Positions 13,056-26,123 of a stretch of DNA of 64,000 bases are shown in pieces. How positions within the stretch are numbered: position 1 is the first letter of the stretch; each line of letters begins with the position of its first letter. The notes beneath the pieces were generated by a model that ran no database searches, was not told the DNA's origin, and was given only the letters and a program-made list of their open reading frames with translations. This DNA is from Bagarius yarrelli (lineage: Eukaryota; Chordata; Actinopteri; Siluriformes; Sisoridae), in the NCBI GenBank assembly GCA_005784505.1, contig VCAZ01000003.1:3752510-3816509 (forward strand), in the 5' to 3' direction. The translations under genes were made by a program, and so were the position numbers.

Positions 13056-15007
13056 CTGTTTCTTTCTAGAATCTAAATGTTAAAAATTCTTTGAATTATC
13101 AACATTAACATTTTACATTTATAACTTAAAAATGATATAGTAATAAACATAATAATTTGACATACATGTTTATTAGTATCATCCAAAAATAAAACACTTC
13201 ATTAATTGATTACAGATTAATTTGATTACAGGCCAGGATATTTTCATCTGTTTTGTTTGGTGTGTGAAGCTTTATCTAAATGTACTTTTAGATTTTCTTC
13301 TCTTTCTTGCACTATAGATGATATTCCATCTCTTTTTGTGTGTCTGTGTGTGTGCCTGAGTGTATGAGAGACAGCGTGTGAAGCTTGTCTGCCATCCCCA
13401 TGCGAGTTTGAGGTGAATATCAGATATTCTGTTAGAGCGGAGCTGCTCACCATGTTGAAATGCCCTTTCACCCTTTCAGCCGTCTCTGACAACATGTGCA
13501 ACTGGCCTTTCACCCTGTTTCGTCAGCTTGTAGGATTTTTACTATCATACTGAACGCTGAGACACATGCTGTAAATTTTCATCTAAAATGTTGTCAGTCT
13601 GATAGTGGACCGACATTAAAAGCACTTAAGTTCATATTTATTAAAAGATAAAAGTTGTCCAATAAGATCAGCCTATAACAACCTACCTTTACTTTCAGTT
13701 CTTGTATAAATGTTCTTTTATGATCAGCACTATTTTTCTTATGCAGTAGCTATTGTACTTTATTAAATTGGTGAGGAGTGGTATGACTTTTACTGGCAGG
13801 TGAAATGGCCTATAAAGTTTTTTACAGGAACTCCAATAAATTCCATTAAATTTACTGCAGTACGAAGCAATTTACAAAAACTCTTGAGTTTTAGAAGTTA
13901 CTTTTAAAGTTTGAATTTATGAATGATTTTTTTTAGTTTTGCCTATAGCTCCAGATGAACGATTTCACACCTGAGATATTTAAAGAACCGTGTATCATAA
14001 CTTAATTAGCAGTCAGGAGATTAGCCATCTGTCAATACACAAATTAAAAGTCTGGACTTGATCATACCTAAAGATAAACCAAAAACATTTATCATGATTT
14101 TTCTTTGGCCTGGCACCCGCAGATAGGTTGATTGAATGTCCTTGTGCTGTTAAAACAGCTGAGTCATTGCCTTCTACAAAGACCGAAGACCTTCTTAGTA
14201 AGCACTTAAACATGCACTACATTAAAATTATCATCTGCTTATTTTTTACTCATTTTCAACACTGTAGTAGTTTACAGCATTATTTAGCTGTCAAAATTCT
14301 GACATTTTTTTGTATTAGCATTATGCACTTTTTATAGTATAATAAAGTTAATAAATCCCATCTGTGACTGTGGATAAAATTGCTGCCAAATGCTATAAAT
14401 GTTTAATAAAGTGTAACACACTTTTAATACCTGTCTATTTAGAGATGGACTGTATCGCAATCGCTGATTTTAGCAGTTATAAAGTCAAAGTGAGGAGCCT
14501 GATGTTATTCAGTACTTTTAAATGCCCTCTCTTAATGCAACCATAATTAGATTTAGGCAATATTGCGATTAAACTTCAACTAATATAAACGCAATACTTT
14601 GACCTAAATAATGCAATTAAGCTCATTATCACAGCAAGCATAATCGTATTACCATAAGTGGTGTATGGTGAGTTTAATCGAAATATACAGGCACACCTTA
14701 ATCGCATTATTGCTGCTCTGAACAAAGTGTGCATGTGCTCCTGACGTACATGAATGATGTGACACACTCTAATTCTTAGCGAATAATACAAATAATGGAA
14801 ATTGCGTTATGCATGCTCATGTAAATGTAGACTTTGAGTAGGCATTTCAGGTGGATAATAGATGGGTGACATTTTTAGTTTTAGTAAGCCATATCTTACT
14901 AAAGGATCTTTTATAATCCTTAAGAATTAACCCGATAAAAAAAAAAAAAAATTTGCAATGAAAAAGAATCTTGTAAATGCAGGTGTTTTGCCATTAGTCA
15001 TTCCTAC

Positions 15008-15341
15008 CTGATCCAGCGCTGTGTTTAACTGTTTTGGACTGTGATGCCTGAGAGGTAGAGGAGGACTGGGAGTGCTGATCTGAGTTCATATCGTTGCTGT
15101 CTTGGCCTAAAGCTGCGCTGCTCTTTCGAGGTTTCTTATTGGTCAGGTGGAGAGGTGAAGTCTTCTTAATAAGTCCTCTACGGACTGTTGCATTGACCTT
15201 TAGATAGGCCTGGGCCTTATACTCCTTTAGCTCTCCGTAGTTGGCGTCAGTAACCCGGCACTCATATAGGCCCTCATCACTCTTGCTTACCCGTGCGATT
15301 TGAAGTTTGTGGGAAATATCATTGCCTTGGACCTTAACTGT
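15008..15341 (-). CDS. vstm2a: vstm2a exon 4: second half of the V-set domain and linker
   Basis: Acceptor cctctcacag|ACA (AG at 15343-15342), donor TCAG|GTAGGA (GT at 15007-15006), phase 1 at the end. It encodes residues 104-214 plus the first base of Gly215. The V-set continues with TVKVQGNDISHKLQIARV, then DEGLYEC with the strand-F cysteine Cys131, then RVTDANYGELKEYKAQAYLK. A second sequon (Asn153-Ala-Thr) sits at the domain end. After it comes a basic patch (VRRGLIKK, NKKPRK) and a Ser/Gln-rich low-complexity stretch ending KHSAGSG. The frame stays open upstream into intron 3 as far as a Met at 15401; that Met is intronic. If the donor were not used, translation would stop after RND at 14994, a possible retained-intron form. 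Confidence 0.95.
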
Positions 15342-15431
15342 CTGTGAGAGGAACAAACAGAAAGGTTTAAACAGCATCTGTCCATTTGATTTGCATTTCA
15401 CAATCTATACTCATTAAAAACATCAACTTAC
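15342..15431 (-). other. vstm2a: vstm2a intron 3 (90 bp)
   Basis: A minimal intron from GTAAGT to ctctcacag between the 51-nt exon and exon 4. Its shortness beside a 23-kb intron suggests exons 3 and 4 are recognised together by intron definition. Confidence 0.9.
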
Positions 15432-15482
15432 ACTTATTTTAGTTCCTTCATCATCTGGGTCAGGCTCTGGTATCAGCTCCAT
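15432..15482 (-). CDS. vstm2a: vstm2a exon 3: 51-nt microexon
   Basis: A 17-codon exon between acceptor aattctag|ATG (AG at 15484-15483) and donor AGT|GTAAGT (GT at 15431-15430). Both neighbours are phase 0, so it can be included or skipped without a frame change. It encodes MELIPEPDPDDEGTKIS (residues 87-103). The ending DGTKIS or EGTKIS directly before TVKVQGND is the arrangement I recall in VSTM2A, and the acidic ELLPDRDPDSDGTKIS segment of the mammalian protein lines up residue by residue. The Met here is an ordinary codon, not a start. The exon is too short to stand out by length, so it depends on family alignment and splice-site quality. Confidence 0.88.
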
Positions 15483-16567
15483 CTAGAATTCAATAGAAGT
15501 ATCAAAAATGTAAAATGCTGCCTTGTCATAGTTATAATCTTACTTCTTATGCTTTGTTAAGATCGCTTTATGTCTTAATAATAATGCTCTTATTTGCAAC
15601 TCATTAAACTGTTAATATTTTTAAAGTTTCTTAAGCTTTTTTTTCTGTTCAGGGGAGAGGAAAAGACATCACACAGAATTTTCGAGCCATTTCTTTCTTG
15701 ACAGCTGCAGGAAACACGGGTTCAATAAAACAGTTACAGCGACAGATGGTAGCTCAGAAATCTTTTTCCTACTATTTAGAAAGTTTAAAACATATTAACA
15801 CTACATGAACAAAAAAACATCGTCAGGAAATAAGGCTTGTCACACAGAAAAAACTACAAAGGACAGTGGAGCTAAAGTGTTTCTACTTTTATCCCTGCAT
15901 GCGCGCTGTGGATGCGGAGCTTGTGCTGCAGTCTTTAGGTTTAAGTGCTCTTCCTTTGACTGTTGCCACCAGGCTCTTGAGAAAATCCTGTAAACCTGTG
16001 CTGCTTGAAAAATGATGCAGCAACTCACCCATATTGCCTCACCCCTTAACCCTTAGTAACCTTTATATAGACTCCTGATCCGCTCACCCTGACCAGGATA
16101 AAATGGTACTTGTGGATTACAGGTTTCAAGCTTGATTTCAGTGTTAACATTTCTAAAGGCTGTACAATTTAAGTTAATTAAGAATAAAGTAAAAACTATA
16201 AAAGGTACATGAAAATACATGAAAGTCAAGCTGTAATCTTTGTCACTCTTTGAACTATTTTGTTACTATCTGCCATAAAATGAATTCGACATTCAGAAAA
16301 AAATACACCAAAGACAAGCTAATTGTGATTTAATGGATTTCTAATTGCAATCCTTTTTTCTAACATTTGGGAATACAACAATTTGCTTCAAGCCTGTTAA
16401 GTAACCATTGTGTTGATACGTAGATTTTGTCCCTGCAGGACTGAAATTGATCCCCTTAAATCTACCAAATGTAATTTTCTGTTTATGTAAAAAATATTTT
16501 TAACTGATTCATGCAAAACTATTTTTTACTAAAATACATTTTGGAAATGTATAGTACATGTACAGGA

Positions 16568-17840
16568 CAAAAAATGATTTGATCTTTTGTTGATTTTGTA
16601 CAGTTGCCCACTGACAAATAAATAATCAGTCCATATATCTTTCTTAAAAGGCTCCTAATCTCATTACCTGCCCAAAGAAACAATCAATCAATCAATTCGA
16701 GTCTAAGCGCTCTACCATGGTCAAGACCAAAGGGCTATCGAAGCATGTCAGGCACAAGATTGTAGACATACAAAAGACTGGAATGGCCTACAGGACCAAC
16801 ATCAAACATCTTGGAAAAGAGGTGAGCAAAGTTGGTGCGCTTATTTGCAATTAAAAAAAAAAAAACACAATATAACTCCCTCGGTCTGGGGCTCCATGCA
16901 AGATCTCACATTGTAGAGTTTTAATGATCATTAGAATGATAAGGAATCGGCCCAGAATGACACAGTAGAATTTGACAATGATCTCGAGGCAGCTGGGACC
17001 GTAGTTACCAAGAAAAAAACTGGTACCACACTTCGCTATAAAGAACTGAAATCCTGTAGCGCCCACAAGGTCTCCCTGCTCAGGAGAGCACATGTACCAG
17101 CCTGTCGGAAGTTTGCCAATGAACATCTGAATGATTTAGAGGAGAACTGGGTAAAAGTGTTGTGGTCAGATTGGACCAAAAACGTCTTCTTTAGCATTAA
17201 ATCAGCTGTCTATGACCTGAAGAACAACATCCCCACCATCAAACATGGAGGTGGAAACATTATGCTTTGTGGGTGTTTTGCTGCTAAGGGGACAGTAAAA
17301 CTTTAACTCATGAAAGGGTCGATAGACAGGGCCAAGTACTGTCAAAACTCTCAGCTGGAACATTTAAAATGAGTCATAGGTAGGTATTCCAGCATGACAA
17401 TGACCCAAAACACACAGCCAAAGGAAAAAAGGAGTGGCTCAAGAAGAAGCACATTAAGGTGGCCTATCCAGTCTCCAGACCTAAATCAGTTTTGTCAGCC
17501 TCGAAACCTTAATGACTTGAAAAGAATATGCAAAGAGGTGCAGAACAAAATCCCTCCTGAGATGTGTGCAAACCTGGTGGCCAACTACAAGAAACCTCTG
17601 ACCTCTGTGATTGCCAACAAGGGTTTTGCCACCAGGTACTCATGTTTTGAGAGTACTTATTTCACTCATTAAAATGCAAATCAATTTGTATCTATTTTAA
17701 AATGTATTTTTCTGGATGTTTGGTTTTGTTATTCTGTCTCTCACTGTTGGAATAAATCTACCATTAAAAATATTGACTGATCATCTCTTTGTCAGTGGGC
17801 AAATAAACAAAATCAGCACGGGATCAAATAGTTTTTTTAC
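16568..17840 (+). mobile_element. Tc1-like transposon with degenerate transposase
   Basis: The ends are imperfect inverted repeats: 'aaaatgatttgatc...ttgcccactgacaa' at the left and 'ttgtcagtgggcaa...gatcaaatag' at the right. Inside, on the plus strand, a transposase remnant starts at about 16719 (MVKTKGLSKHVRHKIVDIQK) and continues through frame changes to the QHDNDPKHTA-type motif near 17390, a SPDLN motif (about 17478) and a C-terminus ending NKGFATRYS (to 17672). Multiple stops and frame shifts mean no active enzyme. The approximate length of 1.27 kb is close to the 1.3-1.6 kb usual for intact fish Tc1 elements. Confidence 0.85.
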
Positions 17841-18855
17841 CTCAGCTTTTAATGCTTACCACAATAGACAACAACAAAATATTATTTTGTTCAAACGTAA
17901 ATGCATGGACATGCACCTATAGAGCCACCAGACTCAGACTGTTCTTGATAGACCACTTTTTACATTAGTCTCCTTTATTCAAAGGACCTTGTCTTTCCTT
18001 GTGTTCAGTGAGATTAGCTTCTTTTAAATGATGTCCCATAATCATTTTGCATAATGCATGAGGCTCTGAAGTCTGAGTGCTAAATTAATGTCAGAAAAGG
18101 TGAATGGCATCAATTCTGGTTAAAAAAAAGGGTGTAGTGCAAATGAATGACTGGCTTTTGTAGCATTTGTACTTTATTACAAAGAAATTTAGCTCGCAGT
18201 CTTCTCATTTTCTGCTATATTTATATATCTCCACCCCTCTTTTAGCATGGACATAAAACAATCTCATAGGCTGCTACACAGAATCGGTGAAAAGATGAAT
18301 ACCAAATAAACATTATACTGCTTTTATTGCTGAGCATTGCCCTGTGTATGCAAAATGGAGTGCAGATACATTATAATGGCAGCACCAGGGCTTTAACAAC
18401 CTCTGGACCGGATAAACCACAGCTGAGTAGACATATGCTAAACATACTCTCGTTCACACATAATGACCTCAGGGCTCTATGGAATAAAACAAATGTGTGT
18501 GAATCTAAAAATTTCACATCACGGCTTCGTCTAATTCAAGCTGAACAATTCTGGACTTGGGCTTTTAAGAGCATGGAGATAAGAGCTAACTATGCTCTTG
18601 CATGCACCTAAGCTGTTTTCTTAATAATAACACATCAAAATGTACATTAAATAAAATTTATTTGCTCTGATTTAGATCAACAGGCTTGGACTGGTAGCTA
18701 GATTTTGCCAGTTGCGTTAATACATTTACATTTGTTATCTTCAAATTTTTTGCTTTACGCAGTAAATTAGCAGTAACGCAAACAGTTTAATAAGTAAGTG
18801 CTAAGTACATTAATTTTTTTTTGTATTATGTACTAACTACAGCCTACAGTATGCT

Positions 18856-19706
18856 AGGGTGGAAATCTCTAGGCATCTTAGATTCTGAGGTCTGCAATAA
18901 GATTCTTAAATAATTATTGGTGAATCTTTTGTTTTAATACAGATTTTCAGTTTTCTTACTGTTTAACTATTAAACATCTGTATCTGAAATAACCCATAAT
19001 AAATTTACTCCTAAGATGTTTTATTAATAAAACAAATTAAAATGATATAGCAAAGAATCAACAGAAAGTGAAACATTCGCCTGTAGAAGCATACAATTTA
19101 CCCAGTTTCACAGCAGCGTCCATATTGGATATGATATCAGTAACTTAAACTTAAGGTTCCTTTCAAAATACATACTTTTTAAGTATGTACTACATTTAAG
19201 TTAGTAATCACTTTCCGATTGTTAAAAATGTATGTTCTTATAGTATGGTTATGGGTAGTATAAAGGAAATTTGGACGTACTCCATCCACTATTTAAATAT
19301 AGACAGGTGACTTAAGATGTCACAGATGATGTAAAATTTGACTACAATCAACATTTTCTCTGGGTAAAACACTCAAAAAGTGCCATGTCTTTGCTTTCCA
19401 TTACTTCTGCATATGAATAGTCATCTCTTCCTCAAAGGATAGTCTCCGTGCAAGTTTTAGATCACATTTTAGTGTTTTAAAAAAATTCTTATATAAAAAA
19501 CACTTTTTCTTGAAGTTAGGTAGTATCAGATTTCGGATGGAGGCTTAATCTTTTTCAGCAATCTGAGTTCAGACTTTTGCGTTCCGTAAACATCACATTT
19601 AACTTTTAATTAAATCATTTTTTTTTTCAATTTGTGAATCGATTCAGAATCGTCCATGTTCCGCATTGTGATGCATTGAAGAATCAATTTTTTTTGCCTT
19701 ATCCCT
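18856..19706. mobile_element. hAT-like nonautonomous element, copy 1
   Basis: Starts AGGGTGG and ends CCTTATCCCT, flanked by ACAGTATGCT (18846-18855) and ACGGTATGCT (19707-19716), a 9-of-10 match that contains an 8-bp hAT-type duplication. It shares long similarity with 62260-63151 ('catacaatttacccag', 'gtatgttcttatagtatggtta' and others). No transposase frame. Confidence 0.7.
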
Positions 19707-20961
19707 ACGGTATGCTACATATATTTTCACTGCATGATAGTAGTGTATAGTGTTGACTGTTTAATGTTAAGAGTGATCCCAAATGATCTATGAGTCAGAT
19801 GCTTTGCTTACTGTACAGGCACCGCTCTAAACTTTTCTACCCTTGTCAATATTTTCTGGGGCTTTTTTTCACAGTCGGAAAGCTTCTTAGTAGTGTGTTT
19901 TTAATGTTCCGTGTGTCTTCAAGCTACAAGTGTATGTTTTTTTTTCCCTCACTGACAGGCCTTTATAACAATAGCAACACATCCTCAGAAATCTCAGACA
20001 TATATTTTACTCCTTGTCGGCTTCTGACAACTATGAGCTTAATGAATTTTGCTAGCTTGAAGACATGTGTGTATGTGCCTGTAGGTGTGTACATATTTCT
20101 TTTGAACTTTTGTGTGTTGATGTTTTGTTGATTCAAGTAATAAATCTCTAGGCTGCAGAGAATTGTTATACATATGTAGCCATCTTGAAGGAAATGACTT
20201 GTTAACTCCAGAGAGTCTTGGAAGAGACAGATGTTGACGATTGATTCTATCTCAACTAAAGAACAAGGGAATACTTGTCACATTTGTTCATTACTTCAGA
20301 GTATAACATGGCTTACAAATCTTGCGTGCTTGGTTCAGTTTGTTGAGCCTTTGAGCGCTCAAATGTAACTTGCTTTGAAAGTAAAGAAGAAAATCATATC
20401 TTTGATAAAACGACAAGTAAAATGCCTGGCTTTAAATATATACTTTTTTTCATTGCATATTAAATTGTTTACATGCATAGACTCAATGGGGAGTGAAACT
20501 GCACTTAAAGTCCTTTGATAAAAATGGTTGCAAGAAAAACGGCAGGAAAATCTTAGCTGAACCCTCGGGGAACCTTAAACTTCATAAACGTTGCACTGAC
20601 ACAGAGTAAATATACTTATACTGATATATTTGTGAAATGTTTAATAATTCTGGTGCTAATTTGTGTCCTTGGAGAGGACAAGGTTGATGTGCAGATAACA
20701 TAAGAGGAAAAATTTTGCTATTGACTATTTGGTGAGGTTTACTGGAGAAAATCTTGTATCTTGTTAGAGAGTATCTCGTTATCTTCTAAAACCAACCCAA
20801 ATTAGCAAAATATTCTAATCTGACTTAACATATCATTTAGGCAAATGCTGGACTCAAATATCCAGAATGCAATGGTGGTTAAACACAATTGTTTTGAGTT
20901 ACAGCAAAGACCCATTTATCTAATTAGCAACCTATGACATTAAAATATATACAAATTTCCA

Positions 20962-21128
20962 TTATTTGGCAGACGTCGTTATCCAGAGTGACTTATATTT
21001 ATCTTTTTTTTTTAATTTAACTGGGCAGTTGAAAGTTAATAGCCTTGTTTAAAAGTGGCAGCTTGGTGGTGCTGGTAATTGAACCAATAGTCCGCAGCCC
21101 AACATCTTAACCACTTAGCTACCGCTTC
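20962..21128 (-). repeat. SINE family A, reverse copy
   Basis: Contains the tail 'tttggcagacgtcgttatccagag', the middle 'gcagcttggtggtgctgg' and the tRNA-like head in reverse. Confidence 0.8.
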
Positions 21129-21475
21129 CATTGTATAAATGAGATGGAAGAGATCAGCAAAAATTTTGCTGATGGTGTTGGTATTAACACAAATGCTGAG
21201 GCTTTTAGAAGCTGAACTATCCAGTGCTCATAAGAGAAGGCAAAACAGCTAAACAAACTAGCAGACAACAGCACTGCTCTATCATACTTTATAATGGAAG
21301 GGATGTAAAGGCTAATTCCCACTGTCGCTACTATCAGCAAATTGTCAATAATCTGCATTGTGGGTAAAGTAGAAAACCATTAGTAGTACTGACTCTAGAT
21401 GGACAGGGCAATAAATAAAGTTAAACTAAATAAATTAATACAGATTTTTATTACAAAATATACATTGAGGATTGG

Positions 21476-21476
21476 G

Positions 21477-21510
<34 letters not shown>
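21476..21510. repeat. ATT microsatellite
   Basis: About eleven ATT units. Confidence 0.95.
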
Positions 21511-21513
<3 letters not shown>

Positions 21514-22133
21514 TACTATAAAACAGTCGCAGTAGAAGTAGTAGTATTTTAAATCCAGCTGAATTTACCATGAATATTTATATTAACATTTTTTCAACAG
21601 GAATTGAAACTAAGCTCATATAAACACGGGTTCACAGAATTTATGATTGCACCAAATAAACGAAATACCACATTGAAGCACTTTGTTTTCACTCAGCACT
21701 ATACTGAATCAAACGAAATTGCTATTTTCTTTGTTCTTTTAACTTGATATTCTAAGAAAGTGCTCTACTGCTGCATTATTTAAAAGCCGGGCTTTGCTTT
21801 ATGGTTTCAGTCTAAATATAATCAATCTTTTTTCATAGGTTTTGAAGAGTTCGCATACGGAACGGAACCACATGGACTTCCTTTCAGAGAATTTAAGGGA
21901 GTCGCAGAGAAAGGTTTCATAAAGTGAATGTTTAATTGAGTGGTTTGCTAGCTTATTCTTATTTTGTGTTGAAAGCTCCAACAAAGAAAATAAGTTTAAA
22001 TATATACCTAATTACAAATTATATTTTAAAATGCTATTTAAACAAGTATATTTTAGTGCACTTTTAGCCAGACTATAGTGAGTAAACAGGGATATAATAT
22101 TATGTCCTGCCATTTAGTTCTTATCTCTTGCAA

Positions 22134-22250
22134 TGCATTTACCAGATGTCCTTATCCAGAGCAACTTAGATTTATCTAATTTATATAACTAAGCAATTAG
22201 GAGTAAAGGTTGGTAGCCCAACATCTTAACCACCAGCCACCACTTTTCCA
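22134..22250 (-). repeat. SINE family A, reverse copy with internal deletion
   Basis: Tail ('accagatgtccttatccagagcaactta') and head ('cccaacatcttaaccaccag') are present. The middle is shortened. Confidence 0.75.
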
Positions 22251-22294
22251 ATATGCGATTATATACACAATAAATTATCGCTATACATTATAAG

Positions 22295-22465
22295 AGGGGT
22301 CACCAAACTAGGTCTTTGAGGGCTGGTGTCCTGCAGAGTTTATCTCCAACCCTAACTATCTAAACTGGCTAATCAAGGTTTAGCTAACTACATACTTAAC
22401 ATTTAGATGCAGGCATGAGGAAGTTGGAGTTAATTTTCCTCCAGGACCGAGTTTTGCTACCACTG
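22295..22465. mobile_element. Palindromic foldback element
   Basis: Left end 'ggggtcaccaaactaggtctttgagg' pairs imperfectly with right end 'ctccaggaccgagttttgctaccac'. This matches a common fish repeat whose ends read 'ggtcctggagggcc'. No coding content. Confidence 0.6.
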
Positions 22466-23098
22466 CATCATACTGAACAAGAAAAAGGGACACCTGAACC
22501 CCATATCCATGTATGTTTTATGAACATCCTATCCCAGAGATAGTCCCAATTTACGTAAACGTCCTTTATCTCGGCTCTTTTATAGAAGTTCCTTTTCATA
22601 ATTTTTAAACATATCTTAGGAATTTTTACTTTTTTCCACAATAGTAAAAGTAAATAATGTAAATTCAGTTGTACTAGTGTGTTCATGTAGGTATGTGGAG
22701 GTCTGGAGGAGGACTGGAATGCTGTTGGCATTAATATTCATAGTTTTTTTTTTAGGCAAACCATCTCTTCATGGAGCTCTGGGGCTTTGTGTACAGGTGC
22801 ATAGTCATGCTGTAACAGTGTTTGGGCCTCTTAGTTCCAGTGAAGAAATAATGTAATGCTACAGAATACAAAGACATAAGTAACTTTTGTGTAGTTTGTC
22901 TTAAGATTACTTCCTGCCACGTCAAATGGATATCTGAAACTACTGTTGCAATTTCATTGTATTCACAAGGAATCATCCAGATACTTGGTTCTTATAGCCT
23001 ATTCCAAACGCACTATCCATTTTAAGTAAATCATGCAAATTTCAGACTGATATCCATGTTGAATAAGATTTAGTGTGGGCTCAAGGAGAACATACTGA

Positions 23099-23100
<2 letters not shown>

Positions 23101-23151
<51 letters not shown>
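23101..23151. repeat. TA microsatellite
   Basis: About 50 bp TA run; a second short one lies at 23187-23206. Confidence 0.95.
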
Positions 23152-23152
<1 letters not shown>

Positions 23153-23639
23153 CGAAAGCATCAAAAATAAGTATGCCTTCTGTTATGTTATATATATATA
23201 TATATCTCAGAGCTCGCAAAAGCGTGGGCTGCAGTTTGGCTCAGAGTAGATTAATGCAAAACAATAAAAAACAAAAAAAAATATTAAAAAAAAAATGCCT
23301 TACACAAGATCTCAATTATTCATTTTATAATTTCTTTTATTCTAAAAAAATATTTGGTGATTATTAATGCAAACATATTCTGGCTGATCACCTTTCTACA
23401 CTTTCTAATCTAATCTTTTCCTGGATGACTTCGCCCCACTCTCAGCCAATAACATAAAGGTTTATGGATTATGATACACCGTGTATTATATGATATGAAT
23501 ATTTCTACACGTAGTTAGGAAGCCCTTCTTAATAAAAAGCCTAGAATTGGCATACATAGACAAGACCATATGATCATTTGGTGACAAAAGAAAATGGGGT
23601 TTGTCAGTAAAGTACAGATAAAATAAACTGTCTTTAACC

Positions 23640-23775
23640 TTTTGTGGGAGATAACCATTAAAAAAAAAAAAACAACTACCCACACTGAGGTCATGGCTCT
23701 GTGCAGGACACTTAAATACTCCCACTTCAACTTTGGCAAGCCATATTTTTTTGGATGGCAGTGTTTCAATTTCTT
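23640..23775 (-). pseudogene. Tc1-type transposase scrap
   Basis: On the minus strand a short frame reads KVEVGVFKCPAQSHDLSVG, which lines up with the ...CPAQSPDLNP... region before the catalytic Glu in fish Tc1 transposases. The conserved SPDLNP is changed and the flanking frame is disrupted. Confidence 0.5.
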
Positions 23776-23792
23776 GGGCCCAATAAAAGAGA

Positions 23793-24179
23793 TACAGGTT
23801 GGGGCGAAAAGTAACTAAGTAACTAGGCATAAAAAAAATTGGTGTAAACTTTATATTTTTTGAAACAAATTTATTGAAACATATTGTACCTGTACTTTAT
23901 TACATACGAAAATGAAAGCAAATATTTCAATTTTAACGTAGGCAGGGGCGGTGTCAAAAAATTTGCTCAAACAGCCAGAGATTGAATGTACAGTCTTCTG
24001 AAGGAAGTGAATCGGCTGGGATATTGCTGAGAACCTCATGTATCTGGCCTCCAAATCCTCCAGTATGTGGGGCTTGTAATCCTGTTTACTATTGTCTATT
24101 TAGATAGACAATAGGTTTTTTTTTACTACAAGTTCTATAGCCATTAAATATAGCCTTAGTGATTTTCACCCACCCTGTA
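23793..24179 (-). mobile_element. Short mariner-like remnant with terminal repeats
   Basis: Ends 'tacaggttggggcgaaaag' and 'ttttcacccaccctgta' are imperfect inverted repeats. The minus strand carries a C-terminal transposase-like peptide (LEARYMRFSAISQPIHFLQK) at about 23990-24055. At about 387 bp it is heavily deleted. Confidence 0.5.
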
Positions 24180-26123
24180 ATAATGTTTCAACAGTATATT
24201 GAGGGACCACATAGTCGAGTGTCAGACATTTGTCCATTTTGTGTTTCATGACAGGGCATATTGGTCTGAAATGAAAATTTAATATGAAATATTGTAAATA
24301 CTCAAGCAAGCAAGCGTATCAAGACCCAAACACTTTTGGAAAAATAGTGTTTATCTCTCCAATACACAGAGATTTGGAGAATATATGTGCTATATCCCCC
24401 GGCAGCTTGTCATGGCCCAACACCCTACAAACGCATTTAATGTTGGCTACTCAGCAGATGCTTCACCATGGGCAATTAACACTGCCCTGTATGAGGTCAT
24501 TTAGGATCTACAGATGTGACTCACTATGACTGAGAGACGCCCCGAATATGATTGATGGCTTTCGCCTTGAACTAGACATTCTATCTGCTCATGACTGACA
24601 GTCTGGAATGAATTATTTCACTTGGATTTGGAGTGGTTTTGCTCCACATCCTTCCCTGAAGCACATTTTTTTGTGTGTGTTGTGTGTGTGTCTTGGTTCT
24701 ATATGTGTCTTATGACTTTTCTGTCTCCTGACCTTATTGTCTGGTCCACATCACAAAGCAATACATCACAAATCAGAGTTTTTGGAGTTCAAGTCACAAT
24801 GTTAGTATTCCTTTTCTGTATAAGATCCCTGCAAACGTTTACGAAGCCATGACTTGCACACTGATATAATTACAGCCATTAAAGATGTTTATACCATAAG
24901 ACATACAATAATTTACAATTTACATGAACAAAATATATTTTTAAAAATATGAATAACTGCTAAAAGTTGTATTTACCCAAAGAATTCAGAATGATAGTAA
25001 CATTCATTTGTTGTTTCTTAATTAAATTTTAGATTCATAATTCCAATGATGGTCATTTTAATTCCACAGCAAACAAGGACATCCTGTCTTTTCACCTAAA
25101 AACATTTAGATGAATGATTTCTCCAATTTATAGTTTAAAAATACAATACAGTACTTTTAGTACCCGTTTATCCACTGAATAATTCTGGCATTTATTCAGA
25201 TTTCTTTTGTGTAGAGATTCAAATATATATTTAATTTTGTTTTGTGACTTATAAGTGTGCCTTTATGTTGACTGAAATGAACAGCAAGTAATATTTCACT
25301 GTCACACTTTAGTATATGTAATGCTTACTCAAACATTTTATTCCGCATATGATGTCTGAATCGACTGTCAGTAGACAGACGTGAAATTGCCTTGACAAAA
25401 AAACAAATCATTCTTTTGAGTATTTATGAATATCAGGTGATTTTATTTAAGGCATATATAGAGTCGAGTCCATTTTTCAAGTTTTCATGGCCATAATATC
25501 AATCATACAGTGTGAGCTATGAACCACCGTCACAACTGAGTGGTAAATAAAAACAACCCTGTACCCGAGGTACTTTTACTGGCATAATTGTTGACTTCTT
25601 TGCTTTAATTGGAAAAAGGTTGATTAATATTTTCCAACAGCACAACTCCTACAGAAGTGACAGTTGTAAATGTAAAAAACAGTTAATTTTAATGTTTTTC
25701 TTAGAATACATTATCATGTTTTATAAAATAGTAAATTAGACAATTTAACAATAAATTATAATTGGTAAAAATATGTATTATACTGAAAAATATATTTGTA
25801 AAATTCAAGTGGTATCAGGAGAATACAACACATTGTGGTTTACAAAGGACTGAATCTCACCATTATTTTTTAAGGAGTCGTCTGCTGAAAGTATCCAGCC
25901 ATATCCATTTAACGTGAAATATAGACATTTATTGAAGATACAAGAAACAACATACATAGGACAATGATGCCTCACACAGTTCTTTCACATACTTAACTAC
26001 AGTTTGTGAGATAAACTTTGCTGTGCCTTCTTTTTGTGTGGTGAACCAAGCAACTTTTATTAAGATATAAACCCATGCTTTATCTGTGGATATAAAATGA
26101 TTTAAAGAAATCTGGTTTATTGG

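Larger units (their letters stand above)
11287..15007 (-). other. vstm2a: vstm2a intron 4 (about 3.7 kb)
   Basis: GTAGGA donor and ttcttctccag acceptor. It contains a GA run at 12259-12289, a long TA microsatellite at 12986-13054, and an unclassified AT-rich segment at 14560-14830. The block 12600-12870 is low in repeats and could be conserved noncoding DNA. I found no alternative last exon that I can support. Confidence 0.75.

Noticed and set aside
13244..13513. 89-residue minus-strand frame as an alternative last exon of vstm2a
   Set aside because: Composition partly from a (TG)-rich stretch and no resemblance to known C-termini of the family.
14994..15401. 135-residue open frame taken as a single-exon gene
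   Set aside because: Its Met and first 19-20 residues fall in intron 3 and its last three residues lie beyond the exon 4 donor. The coding part is vstm2a exon 4.
23486..23830. 114-residue frame as a host protein
   Set aside because: It runs through an A-run and contains a Tc1 transposase scrap; not a gene.
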